A program made the position numbers and the translations under genes. Below are positions 7,657 through 15,084 of a stretch of DNA of 19,138 bases, in pieces (the first letter of the stretch is position 1; every line of letters begins with the position of its first letter). Below the pieces are notes generated by a model, which was given only the letters and a program-made list of their open reading frames with translations, did not search any database and was not told the origin of the DNA. This DNA comes from Hemicentrotus pulcherrimus. Lineage: Eukaryota > Echinodermata > Echinoidea > Camarodonta > Strongylocentrotidae. The stretch covers positions 123,133 to 142,270 of the forward strand of contig BEXV01000815.1 in assembly GCA_003118195.1 (NCBI GenBank). The letters run 5' to 3'.

Positions 7657-8357
7657 AGGCCCGGTCACACCGCCAGAACTTTGCTGGAGCGTTCCTGGAG
7701 CGGAGAAAAAAATTCATCACCGCTCGTAACCGTTCACCACTGTTTAACAGAAGTTGGCCCCCGTTAAGGCAACGCCGTATACGCTCGGCCACCGCTGATG
7801 GTCCCTCCTACCGCTCCGAAAGTTTTGAGCTGCACAAAATATTGCGAGCGGTGAGGAGCGGGCAATTATCCGCTCCGGCAAAGTTCACGACCGTTCCAAC
7901 AACGCCCGGTCAAAGTTTGGCACCGCTAGACGCAAGTTCGTGGACGCTTTGGTCCGCTAGGCCAACGCAGAAATCTTGAACGCTGGACCACCGCTGCTTC
8001 GCCAGCTTTGCCCGGGCGGTGAATAAACTTTGGTGGAGCGGTTGATAAGCGTTTTACGAGCGGACACGGGATTGCTAGAACGGTGTCGGGCGTTGAAGCA
8101 GCGATCCATTGCGGTGATGAACTTTGGTTTGGCGTTGGTATGGCGGTGTCACCGCTAAACCAACGCTCGCTACCGCTCGCTACCGTTAAACCAACGCTAA
8201 AGCAACGCCGGCTTCAGCGGTGCACCGCTAAGGCAACGCCCGTGTTTTCGATTTGTTTCCCATTTTGTGCGCGGTGACGAGCGTTGTCAAAATTCAGCCC
8301 GCTCTCCCTACCGTTCAATGAACGCTCCAACAAAGTTCGAGCGGTGTGACCGGGCCT
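7657..8357. mobile_element. 701-bp PIF/Harbinger-like MITE nested in the unit 2 block
   Basis: Terminal inverted repeats are 47 bp (7657-7703 and 8311-8357). The outer 17 bp (AGGCCCGGTCACACCGC) are identical and the inner part has a few mismatches. TTA flanks both ends, matching the TWA target of PIF/Harbinger elements. Units 1 and 3 have the same flanks without the insert, so mobility is directly supported. The interior is GC-rich and built from many variants of ACCGCT, AACGCT and GAGCGG in both orientations, giving extensive self-complementarity. A 141-codon open frame (7554-7979) spans its left half and a 64-codon frame lies at 8083-8277. Both are read from repeat sequence with no transposase motif, so the element is non-autonomous. 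Confidence 0.8.
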
Positions 8358-8805
8358 TTATATTTTGACAACATCCGTCATGACAGGTTTTACCTTTTCA
8401 TGTGTGGACAAAAGCATATTTCCATCTCTCTCTCTCTCTCTCTCTCTCTCGCCCTTTCTTGATCACTTTTGCTCCCATGCTTCTCTCCCCTATAATCACA
8501 TTCTGTTGGCAAACAGGCTACAGGAAGTGTTTTATGGCAGTCGGTGTACTTCATTATCAATATGCTCTAAGGTGTTTGAGTCATTGAGGCTGTAAAGCCA
8601 TCGTAGTGCTTCCTGATAATCTTCATATCATGTAAGTATATATTAGTATCATATTAACATTTGATTCTGGAATGCCTTGTTTTTGTCCGTTTCAAATGTG
8701 TTTAGGTTGGCTGCCATCTGTCTAGACTCTAGCGTATACAAACTCACCTTTACGTTCTTTTCGACAATTGAAACGACATGGTCATGAAGGTCGAATGATT
8801 TTTTC

Positions 8806-8961
8806 CCCATAATTAATGGAATGATTCTGACAATGATTTATTCATAATAGATATACTAGATAATAGTATACATTCTCATATTTTATTGAATAATAATTGG
8901 CGAGTGTTTGTTTTGCGTTACTGCTAAAGCATGTGTATGCTACTATGTTTATCAACTAGGG
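8806..8961. repeat. Dispersed repeat D, copy 1
   Basis: This aligns directly with 14598-14746. Shared words are GACAATGATTTATTC, TAGATAATAGTATAC, CAGTGTTTGTTTTGCGT/GAGTGTTTGTTTTGCGT, ACTGCTAAAGCATGTG and ATCAACTAGGG. Both copies abut the SINE-like repeat, but with that repeat in opposite orientations. The order relative to the duplicated blocks differs between copies, so it is not simply part of the tandem unit. Confidence 0.7.
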
Positions 8962-8984
8962 TACATTCGTCGTTATTATTCTAC

Positions 8985-9245
8985 GCATGGCCACACAGAG
9001 GAATTTTTCCATTTGGGGACCGGGAGAAAATGCAATAAATTATTGATAATTTATTGCATTTTCTTTGTTTTTTATATTTGTCGGGGCTGACCCCTACCCT
9101 AGCCCCTGCTGCGTACAGTCATGATTCAGGGGTAAAGCATTGGTTTCGTAACGTCCCAGGATCAAAACCGTGTCCATCAGCTTTATAAGTGCGCTTTTGT
9201 GAGGCATTAGTCCTCATTACGTCAGTTATGACTCTAGGAAGCAGG
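8985..9245 (+). mobile_element. tRNA-derived SINE-like repeat, plus-strand copy
   Basis: This is the reverse complement of about 14750-15025, with high similarity over some 250 bp. A tRNA-like stretch runs about 9116-9175: an A-box/D-arm-like TGATTCAGGGGTAAAGC, an anticodon-arm-like TGGTTTCGTAACGTCCCA with CGT in the loop position (threonine-like), and a B-box/T-arm-like GGATCAAAACC. Sequence 5' of the tRNA-like part, with a perfect palindrome at 9026-9063, is shared by both copies, so the mobile unit is larger than the tRNA region. It is not a functional tRNA gene, since the stems are degenerate. Confidence 0.5.
9026..9063. repeat. 38-bp near-perfect palindrome
   Basis: The 18-nt arm GAAAATGCAATAAATTAT (9026-9043) and its exact reverse complement (9046-9063) are separated by only TG. 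The related repeat at about 14946-14980 retains only an imperfect version of the hairpin. Confidence 0.85.
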
Positions 9246-9860
9246 TACTCTAGTTGATTAACAAGTAGCATACACGCAAAAAAAATACTCGCACATTGAT
9301 ATTTAATACAATTTCAGAATGTATATTATCATCTAGATCTATTAGGAAGAAATCATTGTCACAATCATTCCATAAATTGGGGTAAAAAAAAAATATCCTC
9401 ATTAATGTGTTAAATGTTATGTCCTAGGCTTTGCACACGAGGCGTAATTTCTATTGCATTATATTAAAGAGATATTAAAGCAGTCGATATGTCTTTAATA
9501 TGCTGAATTAAAACAAAAATCAACCAATAATTCTTACCTTATCCTTTTATTAAGTAACAATTGGTTAAAACCTCACGGAAAATCTGAGACACTGTCTTTT
9601 AATCTTCGCTGGAAAAATGACTGAAAGTTTCAATCATTTGGGAATCGCAGACAAAAAGCCCTGTATTGTGTCCGCGCGCACAAAAGACAATTTCAACACA
9701 TAAATTTCAACACATAAACCAATGGGGATCGCACCATGGGGGCATTTAAAAAAAGACTATTGACTGGTAGGCGGGCATCGTTAAAATCACGACTCCAATT
9801 TCGACCAATCAGATGGCTAGATTTTTAAAGTGAGGTATAAAGATATACATATATTGGGAC
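9246..9860. other. AT-rich non-coding stretch
   Basis: No gene is seen. There is one exact 14-bp tandem duplication (TTTCAACACATAAA at 9691-9704 and 9705-9718) and an A-run near 9384-9394. Similarity to the unit 1 upstream region begins only at about 9861. Confidence 0.45.
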
Positions 9861-9978
9861 ACGTACTTGTAGGCAATTTGTGCAAAAGCCAGTTTTTCGA
9901 ATCAATAGTTTCCCTTTTCATTTTACCAACACTTTTTATCACCCTCACATAACGCGTCATGAAGAACCGCACTCACCA

Positions 9979-10000
9979 CTGACGCAGTCCTCTACGTCAG
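9979..10000. promoter_or_regulatory. CRE/ATF-like inverted repeat upstream of receptor 2
   Basis: CTGACG (9979-9984) and CGTCAG (9995-10000) with a 10-bp spacer are identical in arms and spacing to 2867-2888. CGTCA also occurs at 9955-9959. Confidence 0.45.
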
Positions 10001-10079
10001 TCAAAGTTAACGACGCCACGTATCCAACGGACAGTAGCGGATGTTTAAAACAGATGTAATCTACTTTTCTCGATGCTTT

Positions 10080-10096
10080 TTAATTCTATTTTTCAG
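10080..10096 (+). promoter_or_regulatory. Probable 3' splice site before receptor 2 coding exon
   Basis: TTCTATTTTTCAG ends at 10096 and matches the unit 1 site ending at 3003. Exon sequence after it (AAAACGAATAGACGACG) is conserved with unit 1, consistent with a short 5' UTR segment before the ATG at 10133. Confidence 0.5.
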
Positions 10097-10132
10097 AAAA
10101 CGAATAGACGACGTAAGACGAGATAATAATTT

Positions 10133-11443
10133 ATGGAAGGAAATGTTATCATCCCAACAACCATGGCCATAATCACTAACAGGAGTAGTGATACGGATGT
10201 CTTTGTGTTTGAAGATTACAGCCAGCGCATTGCTATAGCGACTTTCTTCTGTATCGTCTTCCTTGTGGGATCCATCGGCAATACACTTGTCATCACCGCC
10301 GTAGTCCTTTCTCGTAAACTCCGCTCATCCACCAATTGGTTCGTCGTCAACTTAGGCTGTTCCGACCTTCTCATATGCCTCTGTCTCCCGTTTAATGTAG
10401 TCGCCATGCTGAGCCGTGACGGATGGCCTCTGCCCGGTTGGATTTGCGCAGCCAATTCGGCCATGGCATGGATCTGTTTGGGTGCCAGTGTCATGACACT
10501 GGCCCTCATTGCCTTTAACCGCTGGTACCTGCTGACAAAGTCAATGATACACTTCCAGAAACTCTACACAACTAGAAACATATGCTTTATGCTGCTTAGC
10601 GCTTGGATGTACCCAGCTCTTTTGTGCCTGGTACCTCACTTTGCTGGCTTGGGCAGATTGGGATATTCTAACAATTTTAAGGCATGCGCCCAGGATAATT
10701 CAATTCCCACGTCATTCTTATATAGCCTCATAGCCGGGGCATGCGCCGCCATCCCTGCTTTCATTGTCACCGTTGTAATCTACGTTCGGATCTATCTTTT
10801 CGTTTCAAGACAACGTAAACATATGAAACAGCTCAAGAAGGCAGGAACACCCCAGATGCGTGGCATAGACAACGTCAACATGGAAATGAGCCATTCAGAG
10901 TTTCCCTCGACTACACGGAGCACTCTTTCATCGGAAGAGAACATCACACGGCAAAGCCGGTCAACTTCAAACCTTGAAACATCACAAACAACCGAAACCT
11001 ATACATCAAATGGAGAGGACAAATTGACAGCCATTGAGAATTTACCAAATAACACACCCCGTGAAATTTCTGAGAATCAATCAAGGCGGTCTCCAGAAGG
11101 AACCCAAGCTAATCAGAAGCGTCCAAGATCCATCAAGCAAAATTTGGCTGATAACAAGGCAGACCCACATCTGAATAAGTACAACGTCACAGTTACGAAA
11201 AGACTTGCCGTTGTGGTCCTAGCATTCGTCATTTGCCTGCTCCCGTTTAGCGTGAGCGTTCTCATTCCTTCAAGCAATCCGGGCATCCCTTGGACAAGCC
11301 TGATGTTGACCTTCAACAGTTGCGTCAACCCGCTGATTTATGCCAGGACAATGCCAGAGTTCCGTAAGGTGATGCTAGCCATCATCCGCTGTCGCCCCAA
11401 GGACATCACTGAACCAATCGCATGCATCCGTCGCTTTCGTTAA
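10133..11443 (+). CDS. Class A GPCR, melatonin/moody/GPR84-like (receptor 2)
   Basis: Single-exon receptor of 436 residues, paralogue of the gene at 3036-4325. By hand count it is 199/240 identical over residues 1-240 and 78/87 over the last 87. Landmarks are sequon N16-R-S, GN50 (TM1), LGCSD78 (TM2), C105 and N129-R-W131 (TM3, replacing D-R-Y), W158 (TM4), ECL2 C185, P208 (TM5), CLLP371 (TM6), NPLIY (399-403), helix 8 from about 407, and a Cys-containing short tail. The third intracellular loop is 7 residues longer than in receptor 1 and is the most divergent part, rich in Ser/Thr with Arg-Ser phosphorylation-type sites. The first ATG has a weak context (T at -3); the ATG at 10163 (ACCATGG) is a plausible alternative start. 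A class A receptor is expected at the plasma membrane, coupled to a G protein; ligand and coupling cannot be read from sequence. Confidence 0.93.
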   Translation: MEGNVIIPTTMAIITNRSSDTDVFVFEDYSQRIAIATFFCIVFLVGSIGNTLVITAVVLSRKLRSSTNWFVVNLGCSDLLICLCLPFNVVAMLSRDGWPLPGWICAANSAMAWICLGASVMTLALIAFNRWYLLTKSMIHFQKLYTTRNICFMLLSAWMYPALLCLVPHFAGLGRLGYSNNFKACAQDNSIPTSFLYSLIAGACAAIPAFIVTVVIYVRIYLFVSRQRKHMKQLKKAGTPQMRGIDNVNMEMSHSEFPSTTRSTLSSEENITRQSRSTSNLETSQTTETYTSNGEDKLTAIENLPNNTPREISENQSRRSPEGTQANQKRPRSIKQNLADNKADPHLNKYNVTVTKRLAVVVLAFVICLLPFSVSVLIPSSNPGIPWTSLMLTFNSCVNPLIYARTMPEFRKVMLAIIRCRPKDITEPIACIRRFR

Positions 11444-11612
11444 TGGAATTGGATAGTCCAAGTAGAACGACAGCCCACGAGACAGTTTCACAGCGATACA
11501 ATGTCAGAGAAAATGTCACAGAGTAATGACTGAATTCGCAGGTAGATGCCTCCTATAAGCAATATCGTTAAAGGGTTTTAAGACACCTACCCCCTGGACA
11601 TCCACCCCTGGG
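11268..11612 (+). repeat. Left copy of a 345-bp assembly duplication
   Basis: This segment (end of receptor 2, 3' UTR and the first 41 bp of the foldback element) is repeated without a mismatch that I can find at 11614-11958, immediately across the single N at 11613. Identical flanks either side of one N are the signature of two contig ends that overlap but were joined instead of merged. Confidence 0.9.
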
Positions 11613-11613
11613 N
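11613..11613. other. Single-N assembly join
   Basis: One ambiguous base separates the two 345-bp identical copies. It lies 41 bp inside the palindromic foldback element, the kind of sequence that breaks assemblies. Confidence 0.9.
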
Positions 11614-11789
11614 CTTCAAGCAATCCGGGCATCCCTTGGACAAGCCTGATGTTGACCTTCAACAGTTGCGTCAACCCGCTGATTTATGCCAGGACAATGC
11701 CAGAGTTCCGTAAGGTGATGCTAGCCATCATCCGCTGTCGCCCCAAGGACATCACTGAACCAATCGCATGCATCCGTCGCTTTCGTTAA
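11614..11789 (+). pseudogene. Artefactual second copy of the receptor 2 C-terminus
   Basis: This encodes the last 58 residues of receptor 2 (from the SSNPG stretch through NPLIY to RRFR) and the stop codon, identical to 11268-11443. With no upstream receptor sequence and an exact match across a single N, it is best explained as an assembly duplication and should not be counted as a truncated third receptor. Confidence 0.85.
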
Positions 11790-11958
11790 TGGAATTGGAT
11801 AGTCCAAGTAGAACGACAGCCCACGAGACAGTTTCACAGCGATACAATGTCAGAGAAAATGTCACAGAGTAATGACTGAATTCGCAGGTAGATGCCTCCT
11901 ATAAGCAATATCGTTAAAGGGTTTTAAGACACCTACCCCCTGGACATCCACCCCTGGG
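11614..11958 (+). repeat. Right copy of the 345-bp assembly duplication
   Basis: Offset from the left copy is 346 bp throughout. The right copy continues without interruption into the foldback element, so the true locus is probably 346 bp shorter than shown. Confidence 0.9.
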
Positions 11959-12455
11959 TAGCCATCCCCAGTCAACTACCGCCTAGGACAACTACTCCCT
12001 AGGTCAACCTCCCTCTAGGTCGACTGCCCCTCCCGTGACAACTACTCCCGGACACATACCCCAGACCATTACCCACTAGGACAACTACCCCTAGGACAAC
12101 TACCTCCAGACCACTACCTCCGGACAACTACCCCCTATAAAAACTACCCCCAGACAACTAACCCAGACAACTACCCCAGACAACTACCTCCTAGAATAGT
12201 TATTCGGGAGTAGTTGTCCTAGAAGATGGTTGCCGTAGGGGGAAGTTGTCTGGGGGTAGTTGTCCTAGGGGGTAGATGTCTGGGGGTAGTTGTCCGGGTG
12301 GAGTTGTCCTGGTGTCGTCGTCCTAGAGGGTTATTGCCCTAGGGAGTAGTTGTCCTAGGGGGTAGTTGACCTAGGACCCAGTTGACTGGGGGGGTTATCC
12401 GGGGGTGGATGTTCAGGGGTATGTGTCCGGATACGGCTGTAAAGATGTTACCCCT
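11918..12455. mobile_element. 538-bp foldback element built from an inverted minisatellite, TTAA flanks
   Basis: TTAA lies directly outside both ends (11914-11917 and 12456-12459), and the element begins AGGG and ends CCCT. The terminal 60-70 bp are imperfect inverted repeats sharing a CCACCCC-type block and CAGTCAAC. The left half (about 11960-12190) holds some eight variants of GACAACTACCCCCTAG, and the right half (about 12206-12400) holds its reverse complement, GTAGTTGTCCTAGGGG. The symmetry centre is GAATA-GT-TATTC at 12194-12205. No open frame is meaningful. TTAA duplications with 5'-RR...YY-3' ends point to a Kolobok-like rather than piggyBac-like non-autonomous element; this is inference. 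A first fragment of it, ahead of the N, starts at 11572. Confidence 0.7.
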
Positions 12456-12459
12456 TTAA

Positions 12460-12750
12460 TATATACATAAAATGTGATAGAATTCGACATTACAGAAGTT
12501 CTTGTAATACATGTTGAATAGTGGAAACCTGACGTGACGGAATGATGACCATTTGAGAGGGGAGAGATTTAATACTTCTATGACAAGCAGTAGCAAATAA
12601 ATATTTCAGGACTCATGACAATTCGTTTAACAGTTGATTGCACTCAGTTGATTTCATTGTTCGCATGAATTAGCAGCGAGAGATAGAAGTGAATATTTTA
12701 GAAGTGAATATTCTCACGGTTAACGATATATCATTATTAGGGGATCTGTC
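12460..12750. other. AT-rich spacer unique to unit 2
   Basis: No gene is seen. It contains an AGAAGTGAATATT near-duplication at about 12685-12713. It has no clear counterpart in unit 1. Confidence 0.4.
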
Positions 12751-13620
12751 AATTTCGTCAGAATCTATCTTTTTTCCCCATTCTTTGTGTATGGTTATCT
12801 TTTGCTTTATATCTCATGAATGAGATGATTAATGACGATGAAATTTCCATGACATGTGCCATATGCATGATTATTGATCCTAATGAAGAGACTTTCCTGA
12901 ATACTGATGTGTTACGTCATCTAGGCACCATTTTGTTAATATCTATTATTGTCCATAATTCCGTCAAACATTGTAATTTCCAAATGGTATTTGGTTTGCA
13001 TAGACCTGACGTCATCAGTAAACTTCAAGTCACACCCATGTCCGTGTATCCGTGTGTCAAACTTTATAAGAGGTCAATATGCTTATTGAACCAATTTACT
13101 ACGCATTTCAGACCTTTTGAACATTTCAAAAATCATATTATGATGGAGCTGCGACTTTACTCTACAAATGTGATGAGATTCCTTTTTTTTTATTAGAAGA
13201 CGAGAGATCGTGGTCAAAATTTCGATTTAAGGTGAAAATCTGTCGTTATGGTTTCTACTTGAACGTGTTAAATGAATGGAAGGTGGGATTTTTTTTTCTT
13301 CAAAATCCAAATTTCTCATTGACTCTGTGTTACTAGATGGTCGGCCGCGTAGTGTGCGCAAATCTTAGCTTGTAATTAGCTTGTAAATAGGCGTTGGATG
13401 TGAACATGCATGCAGAGAATTGGAGGGGTGTGTTAATGCTGATTTACTTTAGTACTGAGACACATAATAAATCGCCGGTATATGTTATTTAACAGTATAA
13501 TGAATTGATGAGTTAATCTTACAAGTACATAAATGTGAACTATTCCAATACACTTTAAAATATATTTAGAACCAGTAAAAGAGTAGTATTACGTTTACGA
13601 TGTGTATGAACACCTCGTGA
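12751..13620. repeat. Conserved 3' flank of receptor 2 (unit 2 copy)
   Basis: Counterpart of 4591-5640, with TTTCGTCAGAATCTATC (about 12754), ACCATTTTGTTAATATCTA (about 12927), TCGGCCGCGTAGTGTG (about 13341), GGCGTTGGATGTGAAC (about 13390), GTGTTAATGCTGATTTAC (about 13430) and TAAATCGCCGGTATATGTTAT (about 13469). An open frame of 126 codons (12816-13196) falls here, but in unit 1 the aligned sequence hits a stop within about 11 codons of the aligned ATG, so it is unlikely to be a gene. Confidence 0.7.
13466..13471 (+). terminator. Candidate polyadenylation signal for receptor 2
   Basis: AATAAA is positionally conserved with 5469-5474, just before the shared TCGCCGGTATATGTTA word. It lies about 2 kb past the stop as assembled (about 1.7 kb after removing the false duplication, of which 538 bp is the foldback). 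Confidence 0.3.
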
Positions 13621-14496
13621 TATGGTAATGTGTGTGGGCTCCCATTTCACAACTAGGATGTGATCAAGCCTGTGGCCTGTAGCGAAGTGTAAACACGTTA
13701 CCCAAGTTTGTTATACATGTGAACTGGACCTTTGTGACTGTGTGGCACCTCTGATTAATAAGCTACATATAAACAGTCTTACTCGATCCTCCTTTTTATT
13801 TCAGCCACTCTTTCCCTCTCTTTTTCTCTCCCATATCAACCTTTTTGATTTCTCCGTTTGTCTAATTACCCAATACTCAGTTTTCCCTTCTCCCCCTGTC
13901 TGTCTATTCTTCCGAAGTCTCCCTATTGCTTGTAGGATTACGTACCCCTTTCTCTCTATATATATCTCTCGTCATATTTCTATGCTTCTATCTAGCTGTC
14001 AAACAAAATAAAGTAATACGATTCAAACAAAACCAACTCAAATCATATCAAATCAAATTAATTGTTTTCCAATGTAAAACAACATAATACAAATCTACGA
14101 AAGTTATGTTTGTAAATACATGAATTCAAAACTATTGGGCCAACAACTTTTGATGCAATAAGAGAGGATGGTATTCAAACTTTATTTCTAACACAGCTCA
14201 GTTTATACCAACTTAGATTCGATATTCGAACAATGCCTAAATAGGGTCGAATTATAAGTCAAGTACGTAAGGATGCCCGAATACTAAAATGGTGCTTATA
14301 CATGTGAGAAGGAGATGTGGAAAAGACAACGTTCTGTTACTGCATATCAGATAGCAAACACATATTAATATTCATTCTGTGGCGTATTTAGCAAGAGATC
14401 GAGGTGACGTTCCCCCCAGTTCGAGGCCAAGACAACAACAAAAAAGTAATCACGCAGGGCTACACAGGTATAAAGGCTTCGCTCCCAGCCCCTCCC
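13621..14496. other. Non-coding stretch with a pyrimidine-rich zone
   Basis: Positions about 13785-13990 are CT-rich (TCTCTC, CCCTTCTCC, CTCTCTATATATATCTCTC). An 89-codon open frame there is a by-product of this composition. The remainder is AT-rich with no recognisable gene. Confidence 0.4.
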
Positions 14497-14554
14497 TATA
14501 TGTAGGGATCGGAATCCCCACCCTCGAGTCTATCGGTTTGTGGACGTGCCGCTG
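14497..14554 (-). mobile_element. hAT-like terminal fragment, copy 2
   Basis: Related to 6425-6480. The minus strand from 14554 begins CAGCGGCACGTCCACAAACC and then CGAGGGTGGGGATTCCGATC. A GC-rich tail continues to about 14460. Confidence 0.4.
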
Positions 14555-14597
14555 ATATACCATGTCGCTCATTACGTTGGAATATTTTTTTTATCCC

Positions 14598-14746
14598 AAT
14601 ATATGGAATTATTTTTGACAATGATTTATTCCTAATAGATCTAGATAATAGTATACGTTCTCAGATTTTATTGAATATTAATTTGCCAGTGTTTGTTTTG
14701 CGTGACTGCTAAAGCATGTGGATGCTATTATGCTTATCAACTAGGG
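14598..14746. repeat. Dispersed repeat D, copy 2
   Basis: Direct repeat of 8806-8961, ending in ATCAACTAGGGG, where it meets the inverted copy of the SINE-like repeat. Confidence 0.7.
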
Positions 14747-14749
14747 GAC

Positions 14750-15025
14750 CTACGCCCTTAAGTCATAAATGACAGTAAATAAATGAGGATTAATGCCACA
14801 CAAAAGGGCACTAGTATAGCACATCGACACGGCTTTGATCCTGGATCCTCACAGTTACGAGGCCGTTGCTTTGCCACTGAACCATGATTGTACGCAGCGG
14901 GGGCTAGGGTAGGGGGCAGTTCCCACAAATAAGAAAAACAAAGGAAATGCAATAAATAATCAATAAATCATTGCATTTTGTCCCGGTCCCCAACATAAAC
15001 AAATCCGCTGCACGGCCATGCATTA
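14750..15025 (-). mobile_element. tRNA-derived SINE-like repeat, minus-strand copy
   Basis: Reverse complement of the repeat at 8985-9245. The tRNA-like region is better preserved here. Read on the minus strand it gives ATGGTTCAGTGGCAAAGCA (D-arm/A-box-like), CGGCCTCGTAACTGTG (anticodon arm with a CGT anticodon-like loop) and GGATCAAAGCC (T-arm/B-box-like), spanning about 14887 down to 14830. Threonine-tRNA ancestry is inferred by resemblance only. Confidence 0.55.
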
Positions 15026-15084
15026 TGGCTCAAGGCATGGGCACACAGGAGATTTTTTTAAAATAGGGAACAAGGGGAAATTCA

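Larger units (their letters stand above)
6835..8790. repeat. Upstream duplicated block, unit 2 copy
   Basis: Second copy of the block described at 1200-2060, with the same landmarks in the same order: GGAGGAACTC (about 6865), AACTCGCCTGGGCGTAA (about 6914), GACCTTGTCAAGAGTTGAT (about 7509), CGCTACAAAAGAATAACT (about 7596), GATCGGTTCAATGAAT (about 7631), GTCATGACAGGTTTTACC (about 8378), a (TC)n microsatellite at 8425-8450, CAGGAAGTGTTTTATGGCA (about 8520) and GTTTAGGTTGGCTGCC (about 8700). It differs from unit 1 by a unit-2-specific stretch at about 6990-7500 and by the 701-bp MITE at 7657-8357. Confidence 0.75.
9861..10096 (+). promoter_or_regulatory. Conserved upstream/5' region of receptor 2
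   Basis: Counterpart of 2745-3003. It retains CGCGTCAT (9953-9960), the CTGACG-N10-CGTCAG inverted repeat (9979-10000), a CCAACGGACAGTAG word near 10024, GATGTAATCTACTT (about 10052) and a pyrimidine-rich acceptor-like end at 10096. It lacks the 22-bp duplication found in unit 1. The non-coding similarity is patchy, with islands standing out, which is compatible with selection on binding sites or with incomplete decay after duplication. Confidence 0.55.

Noticed and set aside
7554..7979. 141-codon open frame on the plus strand
   Set aside because: It crosses the left boundary of the MITE and is read mainly from its inverted-repeat interior; the parts outside the MITE are non-coding in the paralogous blocks.
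9116..9175. Functional tRNA gene
   Set aside because: A- and B-box-like words are present, but the acceptor and anticodon stems are degenerate and the sequence is part of a larger repeat present twice.
11614..11789. A third, truncated receptor gene
   Set aside because: It is identical to the end of receptor 2 across a single N, so it is treated as an assembly duplication.
11960..12420. CRISPR array
   Set aside because: The repeated unit has no unique spacers, is imperfect, and flips to its reverse complement halfway; the context is eukaryotic. It is a foldback minisatellite.
12816..13196. 126-codon open frame downstream of receptor 2
   Set aside because: It falls in the duplicated 3' flank, and the aligned unit 1 sequence (about 4640-4700) reaches a stop within about 11 codons; no recognisable domain.
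13742..14011. 89-codon open frame in a CT-rich zone
   Set aside because: Phe/Leu/Ser/Pro-rich translation follows from pyrimidine-rich composition; there is no domain or conserved counterpart.
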